64,000 nt of DNA from Nitriliruptor sp040882075 (GCF_040882075.1 NZ_JBBEBZ010000186.1:1-64000); one strand, 5' to 3'. Positions 39,771 to 50,629 are shown, counted from the stretch's first letter. Notes: generated by a model from the letters alone, not told the origin. Numbers and translations are program-made.

Positions 39771-41303
39771 TCAGACGCCCGACTCGGGTCGCAGCGTCGG
39801 GAACAGGATGACATCACGGATGTTGTGGACGTCGGCGAGCAGCATCACGAGCCGGTCGACCCCGATGCCGAGCCCGCCGGTGGGCGGGAGGCCGAGCTCC
39901 ATCGCCCGCAGGTACGGCTCGTCGATCGGCATCGCCTCGTGGTCGCCGGCGGCCTTGGCGCGCGCTTGCGCCTCGAAGCGCTCGCGTTGGTCGACCGGAT
40001 CGATGAGCTCGGAGAAGGCGTTGCCGAACTCGCGGCCCGCGACGATGAGCTCGAAGCGTTCGGTCACGTGGGGCTGATCGCGGTGGCGACGCGCGAGCGG
40101 GCTGACCTCGATCGGGTAGTCGGTGACGAAGGTCGGCTCCCAGAGGGTGTGCTCGACGAGCGCCTCGTACACCTCGAGCGCGAGCTTGCCGACTCCCCAG
40201 GCGTCCTCGTGGTGGACCTCGTGCGCGTCGCAGACGCCCCGCCAGGTGTCGAGATCGTCGTCGTAGGTGAGCTCGCCGCGGCCCGTCGCCTCGCGGACGA
40301 GGTCCAGGAGGGGGATCCGCCGGAACGGCCCCGCGAGGGACACCTCGCGGTCGCCGTAGGTGAGCTCGAGCGTGCCGACCGCCTCCCGCGATGCGCGCTG
40401 CAGCAGCGCCTCGGTCAGGTCCATGACGTCGTGGTAGTCGGCGTAGGCCTCGTACGACTCGAGCATCGTGAACTCGGGGTTGTGCCGGGTCGACATGCCC
40501 TCGTTGCGGAAGCTCCGGTTGATCTCGAAGACCCGGTTCATGCCACCCGCGATGAGCCGCTTGAGGTAGAGCTCGGGCGCGATGCGCAGGTAGAGGTCGG
40601 TGTCCAAGGTGTTGTGGTGGGTCACGAACGGTCGCGCAGCGGCCCCGCCGGGGATCGGGTGCAGCATCGGGGTCTCGACCTCGACGAACCCGCGCTCGTC
40701 GAGCTCGGCCCGGAGCGCCTTGAGCACCTTCGCCCGGACCGTGAAGACCCGGCGGGCGTCGGCGTTGACCACGAGGTCGAGCTCGCGCTGACGGAAGCGC
40801 GCCTCGGTGTCGGTGAGGCCGTGCCACTTGTCGGGCAGCGGCCGAAGGCTCTTGGCGAGGAGGGTGAGCTGCGACGGTTTCACCGACAGCTCACCGGTCT
40901 TGGTCGCCAGCACCTCACCGGTCGCGCCGAGCCAGTCCCCGACGTCGAGCTGGCCGAGCAGGTCGCGCGACGGCTCGTCGACGGCCTTGATCGGCACGAA
41001 CAGCTGGAGCTGCGCGTCCGCCTCCTGGAGGACCAGGAAGTGCAGACGACCCATCGAACGCTTGGCCACGACCCGACCGGCGACGGTGACCTGCTCGCCC
41101 GTCTCGGTGCCAGGCTCGAGGGCGGGGTGGCGCTCCGCGACCTCAGCGAGGGTGTCGGTGGGCCGGAACGCGAACGCGTACGGCTCGACACCAGCCTCAC
41201 GGAGCTGGTCGACCTTCGCCCGGCGGGCGGCGATCAGCTCGTCGAGCTTGGAGCCCTCATCGGGCAGCGCCTCGTCGGACGGGTCACGGGGGGCGTCGGA
41301 CAC
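39771..41303 (-). CDS. lysS: Lysyl-tRNA synthetase, second copy
   Basis: Mirror of 24314-25846, 510 residues with class II motifs intact. Confidence 0.96.
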   Translation of the reverse strand: MSDAPRDPSDEALPDEGSKLDELIAARRAKVDQLREAGVEPYAFAFRPTDTLAEVAERHPALEPGTETGEQVTVAGRVVAKRSMGRLHFLVLQEADAQLQLFVPIKAVDEPSRDLLGQLDVGDWLGATGEVLATKTGELSVKPSQLTLLAKSLRPLPDKWHGLTDTEARFRQRELDLVVNADARRVFTVRAKVLKALRAELDERGFVEVETPMLHPIPGGAAARPFVTHHNTLDTDLYLRIAPELYLKRLIAGGMNRVFEINRSFRNEGMSTRHNPEFTMLESYEAYADYHDVMDLTEALLQRASREAVGTLELTYGDREVSLAGPFRRIPLLDLVREATGRGELTYDDDLDTWRGVCDAHEVHHEDAWGVGKLALEVYEALVEHTLWEPTFVTDYPIEVSPLARRHRDQPHVTERFELIVAGREFGNAFSELIDPVDQRERFEAQARAKAAGDHEAMPIDEPYLRAMELGLPPTGGLGIGVDRLVMLLADVHNIRDVILFPTLRPESGV

Positions 41304-41375
41304 GGGCGTCTCGCGGGCTAGGGTGCGGGCGGGGCCGCACGGTAGCGCTGGCGTGCGGGGGTTACGGCAGCCGCG

Positions 41376-42146
41376 TCAGGGGCGGTTGTGCGCCCAGACC
41401 AGGCTCAGGCCCCTGAGCGTGAGCCAGGGATCGTGGTGATCGATGCTCCGGCACGCGTCGAGGACCGCGGACGCCAGTCCCCCGGTCGCCACCGTCGTCA
41501 CGCCGGGTCCGAGCTCGCGGGAGATGCGTTCGACGAGGGCGTCGACCTGCCCCGCGGCGCCGAAGACGATGCCGGACTGCAACGCGGTGACCGTGGAGCG
41601 GCCGATGGCCGCGGGCGGGGCGATCGTCTCGACCCGCGGCAGGCGTGCGGCTCGTCGGACGAGCGCATCGGCGGACGTGCTGACGCCCGGAGCGATGGCC
41701 CCCCCGACGAACTGGCCCTGGCCATCGACGACGTCGAACGACGTGGCGGTCCCGAAGTCGACGACGATGGCCGGGCCGCCGTAGAGCGCGTACGCGGCGA
41801 CGGCGTTGACGATGCGGTCGGCGCCGATCTCGCGCGGGTTGTCCACGCGCAACGCCAGGCCGGTACGCACCCCGGGTTCGACCACCAGCAGCGGTTCGCG
41901 CAGGTAGCGATCGGCCAGCTGGCGCAACGTCTCGGTCACGTGCGGGACCACGGACGACACGATCGCCCCGTCGATGTCCGTGCTGAGGTCGAGGCCCACG
42001 AACCGGAGCAAGCCGGCGAGCTTGAGGGCGAGCTCGTCGGCGGTCTCGTCGGCGTGGGTCGACAGCCGCCAGTGGTGGCGCACCTCGTCGCCGAGCAGCG
42101 TGCCGACGACCGTGCTGGAGTTGCCGACATCGATGGCGAGCAGCAC
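41376..42146 (-). CDS. coaX: Type III pantothenate kinase, second copy
   Basis: Mirror of 23471-24241. Begins one base after the nadC copy. Confidence 0.94.
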   Translation of the reverse strand: MLLAIDVGNSSTVVGTLLGDEVRHHWRLSTHADETADELALKLAGLLRFVGLDLSTDIDGAIVSSVVPHVTETLRQLADRYLREPLLVVEPGVRTGLALRVDNPREIGADRIVNAVAAYALYGGPAIVVDFGTATSFDVVDGQGQFVGGAIAPGVSTSADALVRRAARLPRVETIAPPAAIGRSTVTALQSGIVFGAAGQVDALVERISRELGPGVTTVATGGLASAVLDACRSIDHHDPWLTLRGLSLVWAHNRP

Positions 42147-42147
42147 C

Positions 42148-43107
42148 TCAGGCCTCCGGTCGAGGAGCAGCGTCCGAGCCGACGGCCCGGACGTCCAACG
42201 CGATGTCGAGCTGCGGCGCCGAGTGGGTGAGCGCCCCGACGGCCACGCGATCGACCCCGGACGCGGCGTACGCGGCGACCGTGTCGAGCCGGATCGTCCC
42301 GGAGGCCTCGAGCAGGACCCGCTCGGCGAGATCGCGAGCCGCGAGGTGGGCGACGGCCTCGGCGCAGCCCTCCGGGGTGAAGTTGTCGAGCAGCACGTCC
42401 CGCGCGCCGGCATCGACGGCCGCGTCGAGCTCGGCCAGCGAGGTGACCTCGACCTGGACGTGGCGACCTCCGACGGCGGCGAGAGCGCGCCGGGTGGCCT
42501 CGGCCACACCGCCGGCAGCGGCGACGTGGTTGTCCTTGACCAGCAACGCGTCGGCCAGTCCGACGCGGTGGTTCACCCCACCCCCCGCCCGGACGGCCGC
42601 CTTCTCGAGCAGCCGCAACCCCGGGGTGGTCTTGCGGGTGTCGCGGACCACGCAGCCCGTGCCGTCGACGGCGCGCGCGAACTCGCGGGTGCGCGTCGCC
42701 ACCCCCGACAGGTGGGTGAGGAAGTTCAGCGCGGTGCGTTCGCCCGCCAGGACCGACGCGAGCGGACCCGTCACCGCTCCGAGCACCTGGCCCCGCGTGA
42801 CGGCCGCGCCGTCGGCGACGTCGATCGACACCGCGAGGGACGGGTCGACCGCCGCGAAGGTCAGCTCGACCAGGGCGGTCCCCGCGATCACGCCATCGGC
42901 CCGGGCGACCAGCGATGCCTCGCCCGGAAGGTCCGGCGGGATGGTCGCCGTGGCCGTCGCGTCCGCGGCTCGCCGCTGCGCCGGGGTCGCGTCGACCGCG
43001 ACCCCGAGGTCCTCGGCGAGCGCTCGCGCGACCGCCTCCTCGCCCGCAGCGCGGACCGCGACCGCGTCGAGCACGCCGTCACCGGGGAGGGCGGAGGACC
43101 CAGCCAC
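42148..43107 (-). CDS. nadC: Quinolinate phosphoribosyltransferase, second copy
   Basis: Mirror of 22510-23469, including the same weakly supported GTG start. Confidence 0.94.
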   Translation of the reverse strand: MAGSSALPGDGVLDAVAVRAAGEEAVARALAEDLGVAVDATPAQRRAADATATATIPPDLPGEASLVARADGVIAGTALVELTFAAVDPSLAVSIDVADGAAVTRGQVLGAVTGPLASVLAGERTALNFLTHLSGVATRTREFARAVDGTGCVVRDTRKTTPGLRLLEKAAVRAGGGVNHRVGLADALLVKDNHVAAAGGVAEATRRALAAVGGRHVQVEVTSLAELDAAVDAGARDVLLDNFTPEGCAEAVAHLAARDLAERVLLEASGTIRLDTVAAYAASGVDRVAVGALTHSAPQLDIALDVRAVGSDAAPRPEA

Positions 43108-43121
43108 CTGCCGTCCGGTGC

Positions 43122-43514
43122 TCAGGCCACGCCCCGGACCTGGCCGTGCCGTTCGGCCACCTCGACCGAGACCGGCTGGTTGTCCCCGTCGACGAAGACG
43201 ACCGTCGGTTCCCAGGCCCGCGCCTCGGCATCCTCGAGATCGGCGTACGAGATGATGATGACGGTGTCGCCGGGCTGGACCAACCGGGCGGCAGCGCCGT
43301 TGAGGCAGATCACGCCCGATCCTCGCTCGCCCTCGATCACGTAGGTCTCGAGCCGGGCGCCGTTGTCGTTGTCGACGACCTGCACCTTCTCGTTGACCAG
43401 CAGGTCCGCGGCGTCCATCAGGTCGCGGTCGATGGTGATCGAGCCGACGTAATCGAGGTTGGCCTCGGTGACCGTCCCGCGGTGGATCTTGGACTTCATC
43501 ATCGTGCGGCGCAT
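43122..43514 (-). CDS. panD: Aspartate 1-decarboxylase, second copy
   Basis: Mirror of 22103-22495. Gly24-Ser25 self-cleavage site retained. Confidence 0.95.
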   Translation of the reverse strand: MRRTMMKSKIHRGTVTEANLDYVGSITIDRDLMDAADLLVNEKVQVVDNDNGARLETYVIEGERGSGVICLNGAAARLVQPGDTVIIISYADLEDAEARAWEPTVVFVDGDNQPVSVEVAERHGQVRGVA

Positions 43515-43591
43515 CTGCACCCGCCTCTCTGCCGTGTCGTTCCGGGACGCTCCCACGTCCCGGTTCCAACCGGTCCACCTGTCGGTGGCGT

Positions 43592-44533
43592 TCAGCTCGT
43601 CGCTGCCAGCAGCCGTTCCTCGTCCTCGGTGTCGCCCAGCACGACGTTGTCGATGAGGCGGACCGGTCCGACGTCGGCTGCGACCGCGACCAGCAGCTGT
43701 TGCTGCGCCTCCGGAGATCCGTCTCCCGCCTGCCCGCGCGAGGTCGCGTCGGGTGGTGCGAGGGTCTCGGGGTCGAGCACCTCGACGTAGTCGACGGTGA
43801 CCCCGGGGGCGGCCGAGAGGGTACCGCCGACCTCGTTGGCGACCCGAACCGCGTCGATCGGCCCCCCTCCCGCGCGGCCGGCGCGAGCCACCGCGACACC
43901 CGCCCGGAGCGCGCGCGACAGGCAGAGAGCGCTCCGACGCTCCGCGGGGCCGAGCCGGCGGTTGCGTGACGACATCGCCAACCCGTCGGGTTCGCGGACG
44001 GTCGGCGCACCCACGACCTCGACCGGGAGGTCCAGGTCGGCCACGACCCGCCGGATGACGGCCAGCTGCTGGAAGTCCTTGCGGCCGAACACGGCCAGGT
44101 CGGGCTGGACGATCGAGAACAGCTTGGTACAGACGGTCGCGACGCCATCGAAGTGGCCGGGGCGCGAGGCGCCACAGAGGCGGTCGGTCAGGCCCCTCAC
44201 GGTCACCCGGGTGACGGACGGACGGGGGTAGACCTCGGCGACCTCCGGGGCGAACACGACGTCGGGCGCGAGGTCGCCGAGCTCGGCGAGCTGCCCCTCG
44301 TCCCCTTCGAGATCGCGCGGGTAGGCGGCCAGGTCATCGGGGCGGTCGAACTGCGTCGGGTTGACGAAGATCGAGACGACCGTGAGGTCCGCGTCGCTGG
44401 CCGCCTCACGGACCAGGGCGAGGTGGCCCTCGTGCAGCGCTCCCATGGTGGGCACCAGCGCCACGCGACCGCCCGCACGGCGGGCCTCGCCGACGGCGGC
44501 CCGCACCTCGGCGATGGTGGTCAGACGCTGCAC
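43592..44533 (-). CDS. panC: Pantothenate synthetase, second copy
   Basis: Mirror of 21084-22025, with the same GGAGGGA ribosome site and HEGH motif. Confidence 0.94.
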   Translation of the reverse strand: MQRLTTIAEVRAAVGEARRAGGRVALVPTMGALHEGHLALVREAASDADLTVVSIFVNPTQFDRPDDLAAYPRDLEGDEGQLAELGDLAPDVVFAPEVAEVYPRPSVTRVTVRGLTDRLCGASRPGHFDGVATVCTKLFSIVQPDLAVFGRKDFQQLAVIRRVVADLDLPVEVVGAPTVREPDGLAMSSRNRRLGPAERRSALCLSRALRAGVAVARAGRAGGGPIDAVRVANEVGGTLSAAPGVTVDYVEVLDPETLAPPDATSRGQAGDGSPEAQQQLLVAVAADVGPVRLIDNVVLGDTEDEERLLAATS

Positions 44534-44576
44534 ACGGGCTCCCTCCGGCGGCGGCGCAGGGTACGTGCCGATCGGG

Positions 44577-45467
44577 TCACGAGGTCCGCGGGGCGAGGAG
44601 GACATCGAGCTCGGCGGCGGCCCCCGGGGACAACTCGGCGCGGACACGGCCGAGCAGGACCCGCGCGAGGTCCCGGTACGCCTCGAGCAGGTCGGGCACA
44701 TCGGCGGCGAGCACGTCGAGGTGCGCGGCGACCGTGCCCACGTCGCCCCGGACCACCGGACCGGTCAGGGCAGCGGCGCCGGTCGTCATCGCGTTGTCCA
44801 CGCTGCGGGCCACGAGGGGGCCGAGGAAGGCGGCGGGGTCGTCGATGCGGGCGCCGAGCAGGAGCTGGCGCGCGACCACCACGGCCGCGGCCGCCGCGTT
44901 GCTGCCGACCGTGAGACCGGCGTGGTAGAGCCCGCGGACGTCGTCGTCGACATCGTGGGGGTCCCCGCCGAGGTCGGCGACGAGATCCCGTGCCCACGCC
45001 CGATCCGTCGCGGACGCGGTCACCGCCCACGGTGTCCCGACGAGGAGGTCGGGATCGCTGGCGCCGGTCGGCACGGTCATCGCGGGGTGGCACGCCGCCA
45101 CCCCGGCGCCGCAGAGGGCAGCGCGGTGGAGTGGCGCCAGACCGCGCGACCCGGCGACGTGCACCACACGGTGCCCCTCGTGCAGGACGTCCGACCGCGC
45201 GAGGTCGGTGACGACCCGCTCGATGGCATCGTCGGGGGTGGCGATGACGACGAGGTCGGCGTCCGCGGCGGCCGCGACGACGTCCCCGTGCGGCCGACAG
45301 CCCGCCACGAGCGCCACCACGTGCTCGCGGGAGGCCTCGGACCCACCAGCCACCGCCACCGTCCGGTGACCGGCCCGCGACAGCGCCACCGCCAGCAGGG
45401 TCCCCACGCGGCCGGGCCCGACGATGGCGACGCGTCGACGCGAGGTCGTCGAGGTCGTCGAGGTCAC
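44577..45467 (-). CDS. Rossmann-like/DUF2520 protein, second copy
   Basis: Mirror of 20150-21040. Even the 9-base tandem repeat at its 5' end has the same unit number, which is telling because such tracts drift quickly. Confidence 0.85.
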   Translation of the reverse strand: MTSTTSTTSRRRVAIVGPGRVGTLLAVALSRAGHRTVAVAGGSEASREHVVALVAGCRPHGDVVAAAADADLVVIATPDDAIERVVTDLARSDVLHEGHRVVHVAGSRGLAPLHRAALCGAGVAACHPAMTVPTGASDPDLLVGTPWAVTASATDRAWARDLVADLGGDPHDVDDDVRGLYHAGLTVGSNAAAAAVVVARQLLLGARIDDPAAFLGPLVARSVDNAMTTGAAALTGPVVRGDVGTVAAHLDVLAADVPDLLEAYRDLARVLLGRVRAELSPGAAAELDVLLAPRTS

Positions 45468-46081
45468 GAGCCGGCCGCCTCGTCGGGATCCAGTCCGGGG
45501 CGCTCGAACGAGGCTCGCGGTGCTCCCGGCCCTTCGGGTCGCGCCACGTGACGCCCCGGGACGTCGTCGAGCCGGACCACCAGCTCGATGCCGGTGATCG
45601 GCGCGATCGCTGCGAGCGCCTGCGCGACGCGCTGACCGTCCGGGAGCGTGCCCCCCGGCCAGACCTCCGCGAGCGGGACGAGGACGAAGGCGCGCTCGGT
45701 CAGTCGCGGGTGGGGCAGCTCGAGGTCGGCCGTGGCGAGCCGGACGTCACCGACCAGCAGGAGGTCGATGTCGAGGGGACGCGGGCCCCACCGCTGCTCG
45801 GTGGCACGGTCGCGCCCGAACGCAGCCTCGAGGAGCTGGGTCTGCCGGAGGAGGTCGTGGGGGTCGAGGGCCGTCCGGCCCCGGACGACGAGGTTGAGGT
45901 AGGGGTCCTGGGGTACGTGCCGCGGGTCGTCGGGCGTCGGCCAGGGCTCGGTCTCGTACACCGCCGACACGTCCTCGACCGCGAACCCGTCGACGTCGTC
46001 GAGCGCGTAGACGGCCGCGGTCAGGGTCTCGAGCGCGTCACCGACGTTCGCGCCGAGCGACAGGAAGGTGAGGTCCGCCAC
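45464..46081 (-). CDS. folK: HPPK, second copy
   Basis: Mirror of 19536-20153, with its stop overlapping the DUF2520 start as in the left arm. Confidence 0.94.
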   Translation of the reverse strand: MADLTFLSLGANVGDALETLTAAVYALDDVDGFAVEDVSAVYETEPWPTPDDPRHVPQDPYLNLVVRGRTALDPHDLLRQTQLLEAAFGRDRATEQRWGPRPLDIDLLLVGDVRLATADLELPHPRLTERAFVLVPLAEVWPGGTLPDGQRVAQALAAIAPITGIELVVRLDDVPGRHVARPEGPGAPRASFERPGLDPDEAAGS

Positions 46082-46082
46082 G

Positions 46083-46442
46083 TCAGGCGCGGGTTCGTCG
46101 CACGGTGACCGCCACCTCGGCGGCGATCACGGGGAGCGGCGCGGAGGGCTTGTGCACCGTGACCTCGGCGGCGCGCACCCGGTCGTCCTCGAGGCAGCGA
46201 CCCGCGACGCGTTCGGCGACCGTCTCGATGAGGTCGACCGGCTGCTCGGTGACGAGGGCCACCACCGCCGCGGCGAGGTCGCCGTAGTGGACGGTGTCGG
46301 CGACGTCGTCCGACGCGGCGGCCGGCGCGAGGTCGAGGTCGAGGGCCAGGTCGATGACGAACCGCTGGCCGAGCTCGCGCTCGTGCGGCAGGACGCCGTG
46401 GTGCGCGAACACCTCGATGCCGGTCACGGTGATGCGGTCCAA
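46083..46442 (-). CDS. folB: Dihydroneopterin aldolase, second copy
   Basis: Mirror of 19175-19534, from the same TTG behind GGGAGGA. The GTG alternative is at 46460. Confidence 0.92.
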   Translation of the reverse strand: MDRITVTGIEVFAHHGVLPHERELGQRFVIDLALDLDLAPAAASDDVADTVHYGDLAAAVVALVTEQPVDLIETVAERVAGRCLEDDRVRAAEVTVHKPSAPLPVIAAEVAVTVRRTRA

Positions 46443-46471
46443 CGCGGGTCCTCCCGGCACGGACCGCGAGG

Positions 46472-47632
46472 CTACTGCCGACCGGTCGGCACCGGCCCGT
46501 CGGGGAGCTCGCCGGCCGCGATGGCGTGGGCGACCCGGACGGCGCGGGCGGTGGCGGCCACGTCGTGCGCCCGGACGATCCGGACGCCCGCGGCCACGGC
46601 CGTCGCGGCCACGGCGAGCGAGCCTTCGAGCCGGTCCGTCGGATCGTCCGAGCCGGTCACCGTGCCGATGAAGGACTTGCGCGAGGCACCGATCATGACG
46701 GGCCGGCCGAGCGAGGTCAGGTCCCGCACGGCCTGGAGCAGGGCGAGGTTGTGGCGCGCGTCCTTGGCGAACCCGAGCCCCGGGTCGACCACGATGCGCT
46801 CGGGCGGGAGCCCGGCGGCCGTGAGGTCGCGGATCCCTCCCGCGAGCTGGTCGAACACCTCGCGCACCACGTCCTCGTAGGAGGCGTGCTCCTGCATGGT
46901 CCGTGGCTCGCCGCGCATGTGGGTCAGCACGTACGGGACGCGCAGGTCGACCACCGTCGGGTGCATCCGCTCGTCCAGCGATCCCGCGGACACGTCGTTG
47001 ACGATGCTCGCACCGGCCTCGACGGCTGCCCGCGCCACCTCGGCCTTGACCGTGTCGATCGCGACGATCGCACCCTCCGCCGCGAGGGCCTCGACGACGG
47101 GCAGGACCCGACGCAGCTCCTCGTCGGCGGGCACGGGATCGGCGCCCGGCCGCGTGGATTCGCCACCGACGTCGACCGCGTCCGCTCCGGCTGCCAGCAG
47201 GGCCAGGCCGGCGCGGATCGCCGCGCCGGGGTGATCGCTCGGGTCGTAGGCCGTCCCACCGTCCGAGAACGAATCGGGGGTGACGTTCAGGATGCCCAGC
47301 ACGACGGGGCGCGAACCGGTGGGCAACATCCCCGCGGGGGTGACCAGGTCCGGAGCCCCTCCGAGCCAGGCGGCCACGGCGGCGTCCACGACCTCGCGGA
47401 GCGGACCGGCGAGTTCGGCGCCGCCGACCCGGCCGGCAGCATCGATCAGCCGCGAAGGGACGGCCATGACCTCGAGCCGGTCACCGTCAGCCCGCCCGAC
47501 GCCGCGCGCCGCAGCGACCTTGTCGGCGATCTCGCTCGCCCGCTCGAGCTGGGTGAGGACCAGCTGTGCGGGGCCACCCTCGGGGACCAGGCGGGCATCC
47601 TCGACGCGGCAGATCGGTCGAACCTCAGCCAC
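46472..47632 (-). CDS. folP: Dihydropteroate synthase with N-terminal extension, second copy
   Basis: Mirror of 17985-19145, with the same 100-residue extension. Confidence 0.92.
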   Translation of the reverse strand: MAEVRPICRVEDARLVPEGGPAQLVLTQLERASEIADKVAAARGVGRADGDRLEVMAVPSRLIDAAGRVGGAELAGPLREVVDAAVAAWLGGAPDLVTPAGMLPTGSRPVVLGILNVTPDSFSDGGTAYDPSDHPGAAIRAGLALLAAGADAVDVGGESTRPGADPVPADEELRRVLPVVEALAAEGAIVAIDTVKAEVARAAVEAGASIVNDVSAGSLDERMHPTVVDLRVPYVLTHMRGEPRTMQEHASYEDVVREVFDQLAGGIRDLTAAGLPPERIVVDPGLGFAKDARHNLALLQAVRDLTSLGRPVMIGASRKSFIGTVTGSDDPTDRLEGSLAVAATAVAAGVRIVRAHDVAATARAVRVAHAIAAGELPDGPVPTGRQ

Positions 47633-47721
47633 GGTAGGCACCCTGATCGCTCGGAGGCGTGGACGGGCCGATCCTAGAGGGCCGCGTGTCCTCAGCGACG
47701 TCAGGAACGGAGCCGCGACCC

Positions 47722-48342
47722 TCAGAACAGCGCGGAGCCCCCACCGCCGCCGCGCAGGAGCGCCAGCGCTTCCGCGCGCGTGCGTGGGTCCTCGCGGAAG
47801 ATGCCGCGGACCGTCGAGGTCACCGTCGTCGCGCCGGCTCGCCGGATGCCACGCATCTCCATGCACAGGTGCCGGGCCTCGACCACCACCATCACGCCAC
47901 GGGGGTCGAGCTTGCGCTCCATGGTGTCGGCGATCATCGTCGTCATGCGTTCCTGCAGCCCCGGCCGTTTCGCGCAGACGTCGACCAGGCGCGCCAGCTT
48001 CGACAGGCCGGTGACCTGCCCGGCCTCGTTCGGCAGGTAGGCGACGTGTGCCACCCCGCTGAACGGGACGAGGTGGTGCTCGCACATGCTGTGGAAGGTG
48101 ATGTCGCGCATCATCACGATCTCGTCGTGGTGCTCATCGAAGACCACCGACAGAACGTCGGCCGGGTCGACGAGCAGCCCGGCGAAGATCTCGTCGTACT
48201 CCCGAGCGACGCGCGCCGGGGTGTCGACGATGCCGGGACGGTCCGGATCCTCGCCGATCGCCTCGAACAGCATCCGCACGGCGCGCTCGATCTTGTCGTG
48301 GTCGAACGTGCCGTTCGGTTCGACGCCCGTGATGTCGCGCAC
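47722..48342 (-). CDS. folE: GTP cyclohydrolase I, second copy
   Basis: Mirror of 17275-17895. Zinc ligands Cys87, His90 and Cys160 retained. Confidence 0.95.
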   Translation of the reverse strand: MRDITGVEPNGTFDHDKIERAVRMLFEAIGEDPDRPGIVDTPARVAREYDEIFAGLLVDPADVLSVVFDEHHDEIVMMRDITFHSMCEHHLVPFSGVAHVAYLPNEAGQVTGLSKLARLVDVCAKRPGLQERMTTMIADTMERKLDPRGVMVVVEARHLCMEMRGIRRAGATTVTSTVRGIFREDPRTRAEALALLRGGGGGSALF

Positions 48343-48380
48343 CTGGCCCTCGGTCTCGGCAGCGGTCCTGGGTCCGGCGG

Positions 48381-50465
48381 TCAGCTGTCGGAGCTGGATC
48401 CGTCGGTCCTCCGCTTGGTGGTCCGGCCGCTCGACGAACGCGAGGTCTTCTCGGTCGCCCGCTTCCGGGTGGCCTTCTTGGTCGCCTTCTTGGCGGTGGA
48501 CGCCTTCGGGCCATCGGCGCTCCCGTTGCCGTTCCCGTGCCCGTTCATCGACGGGTCGAGCCGGCGGAGCTTATCGATGACGATCTTCGGGTCCTGCGCT
48601 TCGGGGGCGACCACGGCACGCGTGGGTCGCTTGTCGATGGGCGAGAAGACCTCGGCCATGAGCGCGCCGTCGACCGTCTCGACCTCGAGCAGCTTGCTCG
48701 CCAACGCCTCGAGCACGTCGTCGTTCTCGACCAGGATCTCGAGCGCCTCGTCGTGGGCCTCGTCGAGGAGCTTGCGGATCTCGGCGTCGATCTGCGCGGC
48801 GATCTGCCCGGAGTACTCCGGTCCGCCGCCCATCTCGCGTCCCATGAACGGTTGCGAGTCACCGTGACCGAGCGTGATCGGCCCGAGGATGTCGCTCATG
48901 CCGTACTGGGTGACCATCTGCTTGGCGGTCGCGGTGGCCTTCTTGATGTCGTCACCGGCGCCGGTGGTGATGTCGCCGATCTTGAGCTCCTCGGCGACGC
49001 GCCCACCGAGCATCACCGCGAGCCGATCGATCAGCTCGCTGCGCGAGATGAGGTACTTGTCCTCGGTCGGCAGCTGCATCGTGAAACCGAGCGCCTGGCC
49101 GCGCGGGATGATGGTGACCTTGTGCACGGGGTCGGCGTTGGGCAGGGCGTGCCCGACGATCGCGTGACCACCCTCGTGGTAGGCGACCGTCCGCTTCTCG
49201 CGTTCCGACATCAGGCGGGTGCGACGTTCGGGACCGGCGATGACCCGCTCGATGGATTCCTCGAGCTCGGACATCGCGATCGACTTCTTGCCGTAGCGGG
49301 CGGCGAGCAGCGCCCCCTCGTTGACGAGGTTGGCGAGGTCGGCACCGGTGAAGCCCGGCGTCTGCCGCGCGAGCACGCCGAGGTCGACGTCGTCCTCGAG
49401 CGGTTTGCCACGGGCGTGGGTCTGGAGGATCGCTTCGCGACCGATCAGGTCGGGCCGGTCGACCGGGATCTGGCGGTCGAAGCGGCCCGGGCGCAGCAGC
49501 GCCGGGTCGAGGATGTCGGGACGGTTGGTCGCCGCGATGAGGATGACCGTGGTGCGGACGTCGAAGCCGTCCATCTCGACCAGCAGCTGGTTGAGGGTCT
49601 GTTCGCGTTCGTCGTGGCCGCCACCCATGCCGGCACCGCGGTGACGACCGACGGCGTCGATCTCGTCGACGAAGATGATCGCGGGGGCGTTCGCCTTGGC
49701 CTGCTCGAAGAGGTCCCTCACTCGGCTCGCGCCGACACCGACGAACATCTCGACGAAGTCCGACCCGGAGATCGAGAAGAACGGGACGCCGGCCTCGCCG
49801 GCCACCGCGCGGGCGAGCAGGGTCTTGCCGGTCCCGGGGGGGCCGTAGAGCAGCGCACCCTTCGGGATCTTGGCGCCCATCGCCTGGAACTTCTGGGGGT
49901 TGGACAGGAACTCCTTGATCTCGCGGAGCTCCTCGACCGCCTCGTCGGCACCGGAGACGTCGGCGAAGGTGACCTTCGGCGCGTCCTTGGAGACCATCTT
50001 GGCCTTGGACTTGCCGAACTGCATGACCTTGCCGCCACCGCCCTGCATGTTGTTCATCAGCAGGAAGAAGATCCCGAGGATCAGGATGAAGGGCAGGACC
50101 GTGGCGAGGATGGAGGTCAGCGCACCGGGTGCCTCGGCGTCGAACTCGGTGCGGAGCTGGCCCGCGTCGATCCACGAACCGATCTGGTCACCGACGATGT
50201 CGGGGTTGTAGACCACCCGGAACGGCGTCGCGTCACCGTCGACGATGCGCTCACCCTCGATGGACTGCGACCGGTTGCCGATCGTCGACAGCTCGAGATC
50301 CTGCCCCTGGAGCTGGCCGGCCTCGACGGCCGCGGAGAACTCGGTCCAGGACAGCTCGTCCGGGGCGTTGGCCGCGCCGAGGAAGCTGACCCCGAGCCAG
50401 AGCGCCGCCGCGAAGGCGAGGATCCACGGGAGAGGGCCGCGCAGGAGCCGCTGACCTGGCTTCAT
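48381..50465 (-). CDS. ftsH: FtsH metalloprotease, second copy
   Basis: Mirror of 15152-17236, including the Lys-rich tail. Confidence 0.96.
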   Translation of the reverse strand: MKPGQRLLRGPLPWILAFAAALWLGVSFLGAANAPDELSWTEFSAAVEAGQLQGQDLELSTIGNRSQSIEGERIVDGDATPFRVVYNPDIVGDQIGSWIDAGQLRTEFDAEAPGALTSILATVLPFILILGIFFLLMNNMQGGGGKVMQFGKSKAKMVSKDAPKVTFADVSGADEAVEELREIKEFLSNPQKFQAMGAKIPKGALLYGPPGTGKTLLARAVAGEAGVPFFSISGSDFVEMFVGVGASRVRDLFEQAKANAPAIIFVDEIDAVGRHRGAGMGGGHDEREQTLNQLLVEMDGFDVRTTVILIAATNRPDILDPALLRPGRFDRQIPVDRPDLIGREAILQTHARGKPLEDDVDLGVLARQTPGFTGADLANLVNEGALLAARYGKKSIAMSELEESIERVIAGPERRTRLMSEREKRTVAYHEGGHAIVGHALPNADPVHKVTIIPRGQALGFTMQLPTEDKYLISRSELIDRLAVMLGGRVAEELKIGDITTGAGDDIKKATATAKQMVTQYGMSDILGPITLGHGDSQPFMGREMGGGPEYSGQIAAQIDAEIRKLLDEAHDEALEILVENDDVLEALASKLLEVETVDGALMAEVFSPIDKRPTRAVVAPEAQDPKIVIDKLRRLDPSMNGHGNGNGSADGPKASTAKKATKKATRKRATEKTSRSSSGRTTKRRTDGSSSDS

Positions 50466-50629
50466 CTGGTGTTCCCTGCTCGTCGAGTGGAGGGCCTGCG
50501 GGCCGCACGACCTCGTGCAGGAACGTCCTCCGAGCGAGGTTCGATGCTACCAGCGGGGTGGGTGGCCGGTCCCTGGCCTGCGGGGCCCCGGCGCACCGTT
50601 CGGCGCACGCCAGGCCGCGAGCCGGACGG